Made by a program: the position numbers and the translations under genes | Assembly (NCBI GenBank): GCA_012510695.1 | Contig: JAAZHN010000029.1 | Span: 1-5,975, forward strand | Length of the DNA stretch: 5,975 bases | Source: Mollicutes bacterium | GTDB lineage: Bacteria > Bacillota_I > Bacilli_A > RF39 > UBA660 | Direction of reading: 5' to 3' | Shown here: one piece after another, positions 5,597 to 5,975 of the stretch | How the letters are laid out: every line of letters starts with the position of its first letter | Position numbering within the stretch: the stretch's first letter is position 1 | Notes under the pieces: generated by a model | What the model was told of the DNA's origin: nothing | The model's input: only the letters and a program-made list of their open reading frames with translations | The model's database searches: none

Positions 5597-5607
5597 TCAT
5601 TCTTTTT
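5579..5607 (+). terminator. Intrinsic terminator of the Rel-like gene
   Basis: AAAAAGAATGA (5579-5589) pairs perfectly with TCATTCTTTTT (5597-5607), an 11-bp stem with a seven-base loop that contains the TAA stop (5594-5596). The 3' arm ends in five T residues. The stem is AT-rich, so efficiency is uncertain. Confidence 0.7.
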
Positions 5608-5639
5608 ACTATAATAATCTTAAATAAATTAAAATAATA

Positions 5640-5648
5640 TGCTATAAT
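5640..5648 (+). promoter_or_regulatory. Extended -10 promoter of the last lipoprotein
   Basis: TGCTATAAT is an extended -10 with perfect TATAAT (5643-5648). The -35 position (5620-5625, TTAAAT) is weak. Initiation near 5655 leaves a very short leader containing GGAGGA (5660-5665). A second TATAAT at 5652-5657 is too close to the ribosome site to be useful. Confidence 0.6.
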
Positions 5649-5670
5649 CATTATAATATGGAGGAAGAAA

Positions 5671-5975
5671 ATGAGAAAAATATTAAGTGTGAGCATTCTA
5701 AGTTTATTTTTAGTTTTAGCAATAGGTTGTGGTAAAAAAGAAAAACCAAAAACAGTAGATAGACCAAGTAGTTCTGAAGAAAAGATTGTTGACCCAAGAG
5801 AGCAAAAAGAGTTTGAAAACTTAAAAGAAAAATTAGAATTTAATGGAACATTTAGTGATATTGAATATTATATTTCTATTTACTTTAATAAAAATAAAGC
5901 AGTAAATGGAACAGTTTTACTAAAATGTTTAAATGAAGAAACAGCAAAACAACAATTTTCATCACACTATAACAG
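5671..5975 (+). CDS. Lipoprotein, N-terminal part (runs off the window)
   Basis: The frame is open from ATG 5671 to the window edge, 101 complete codons without a stop. GGAGGA lies five bases upstream. The start MRKILSVSILSLFLVLAIGC is a lipoprotein signal with lipobox AIGC (Cys20), followed by GKKEKPKTVDRPSSSEEK, a Lys/Ser/Glu linker usual after the anchor. The visible mature part (about 40-101) has a charged helix-like segment (REQKEFENLKEKLEF) and a beta-like segment (YYISIYFNKNKAVNGTVLLKCL). I do not recognise the family; the signal resembles that of the lipoprotein at 594. It follows a terminator and has its own promoter, so it is probably a separate unit from the Rel-like gene. Confidence 0.85.
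   Translation, partial: MRKILSVSILSLFLVLAIGCGKKEKPKTVDRPSSSEEKIVDPREQKEFENLKEKLEFNGTFSDIEYYISIYFNKNKAVNGTVLLKCLNEETAKQQFSSHYN

Noticed and set aside
1..5975. CRISPR array, tRNA, rRNA, insertion sequence or attachment site
   Set aside because: No regularly spaced repeats, cloverleaf, transposase-like frame or terminal inverted repeats were seen on either strand.

Overview
The window comes from an AT-rich, low-GC Gram-positive-type genome (Bacillota, possibly an uncultured Bacilli/Mollicutes-adjacent lineage; the exact taxon cannot be fixed from this sequence). Reasons: strongly A/T-biased codon use, clear Shine-Dalgarno sites (AGGA, GGAGG, AAGGGGG), several lipoprotein signal peptides, and two peptidoglycan ligases. 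The murE C-terminal domain carries the DNPR motif typical of meso-diaminopimelate-adding enzymes. Every tryptophan codon I checked in the long genes is TGG, and no in-frame TGA occurs in them, so there is no sign of the mycoplasma code.

Layout. 2-592 (+): 3' part of murE, interrupted by an in-frame TAA at 122-124. 594-1049 (+): small lipoprotein one base after murE. 1039-1069: hairpin holding both convergent stop codons, probably a bidirectional terminator. 1054-2397 (-): intact murD. 2398-2531: divergent promoter region. 2532-3480 (+): long lipoprotein ending in a CPHC thioredoxin-like domain, broken by two one-base homopolymer contractions. 3533-4018 (+): shorter paralogue of that domain with an in-frame TAA inside its signal peptide. 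4019-4165: regulatory gap with a good promoter followed by an intrinsic terminator just before the next gene (attenuator-like). 4166-5596 (+): Rel/SpoT-like HD-synthetase-TGS protein whose hydrolase residues are intact but whose synthetase centre looks degenerate. 5579-5607: terminator. 5671-5975 (+): start of another lipoprotein, running off the window.

How the parts fit. MurD and MurE are consecutive cytoplasmic steps of peptidoglycan precursor synthesis, here on opposite strands and separated by a lipoprotein gene, so this is not a standard dcw cluster. Four lipoprotein genes lie within 6 kb; two form a tandem pair sharing an extracytoplasmic thiol-redox domain, suggesting a small cell-surface redox module. 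The Rel-like gene appears to encode a (p)ppGpp hydrolase behind an attenuated leader.

The main caution is that three of the seven genes carry reading-frame lesions. Two are one-base losses in homopolymers, typical of sequencing error; the two TAA codons are substitutions and harder to dismiss. The most interesting points are the synthetase-dead Rel-like protein, its attenuator leader, the paralogous CPHC lipoproteins with an identical 47-base block, and the clustered lesions.
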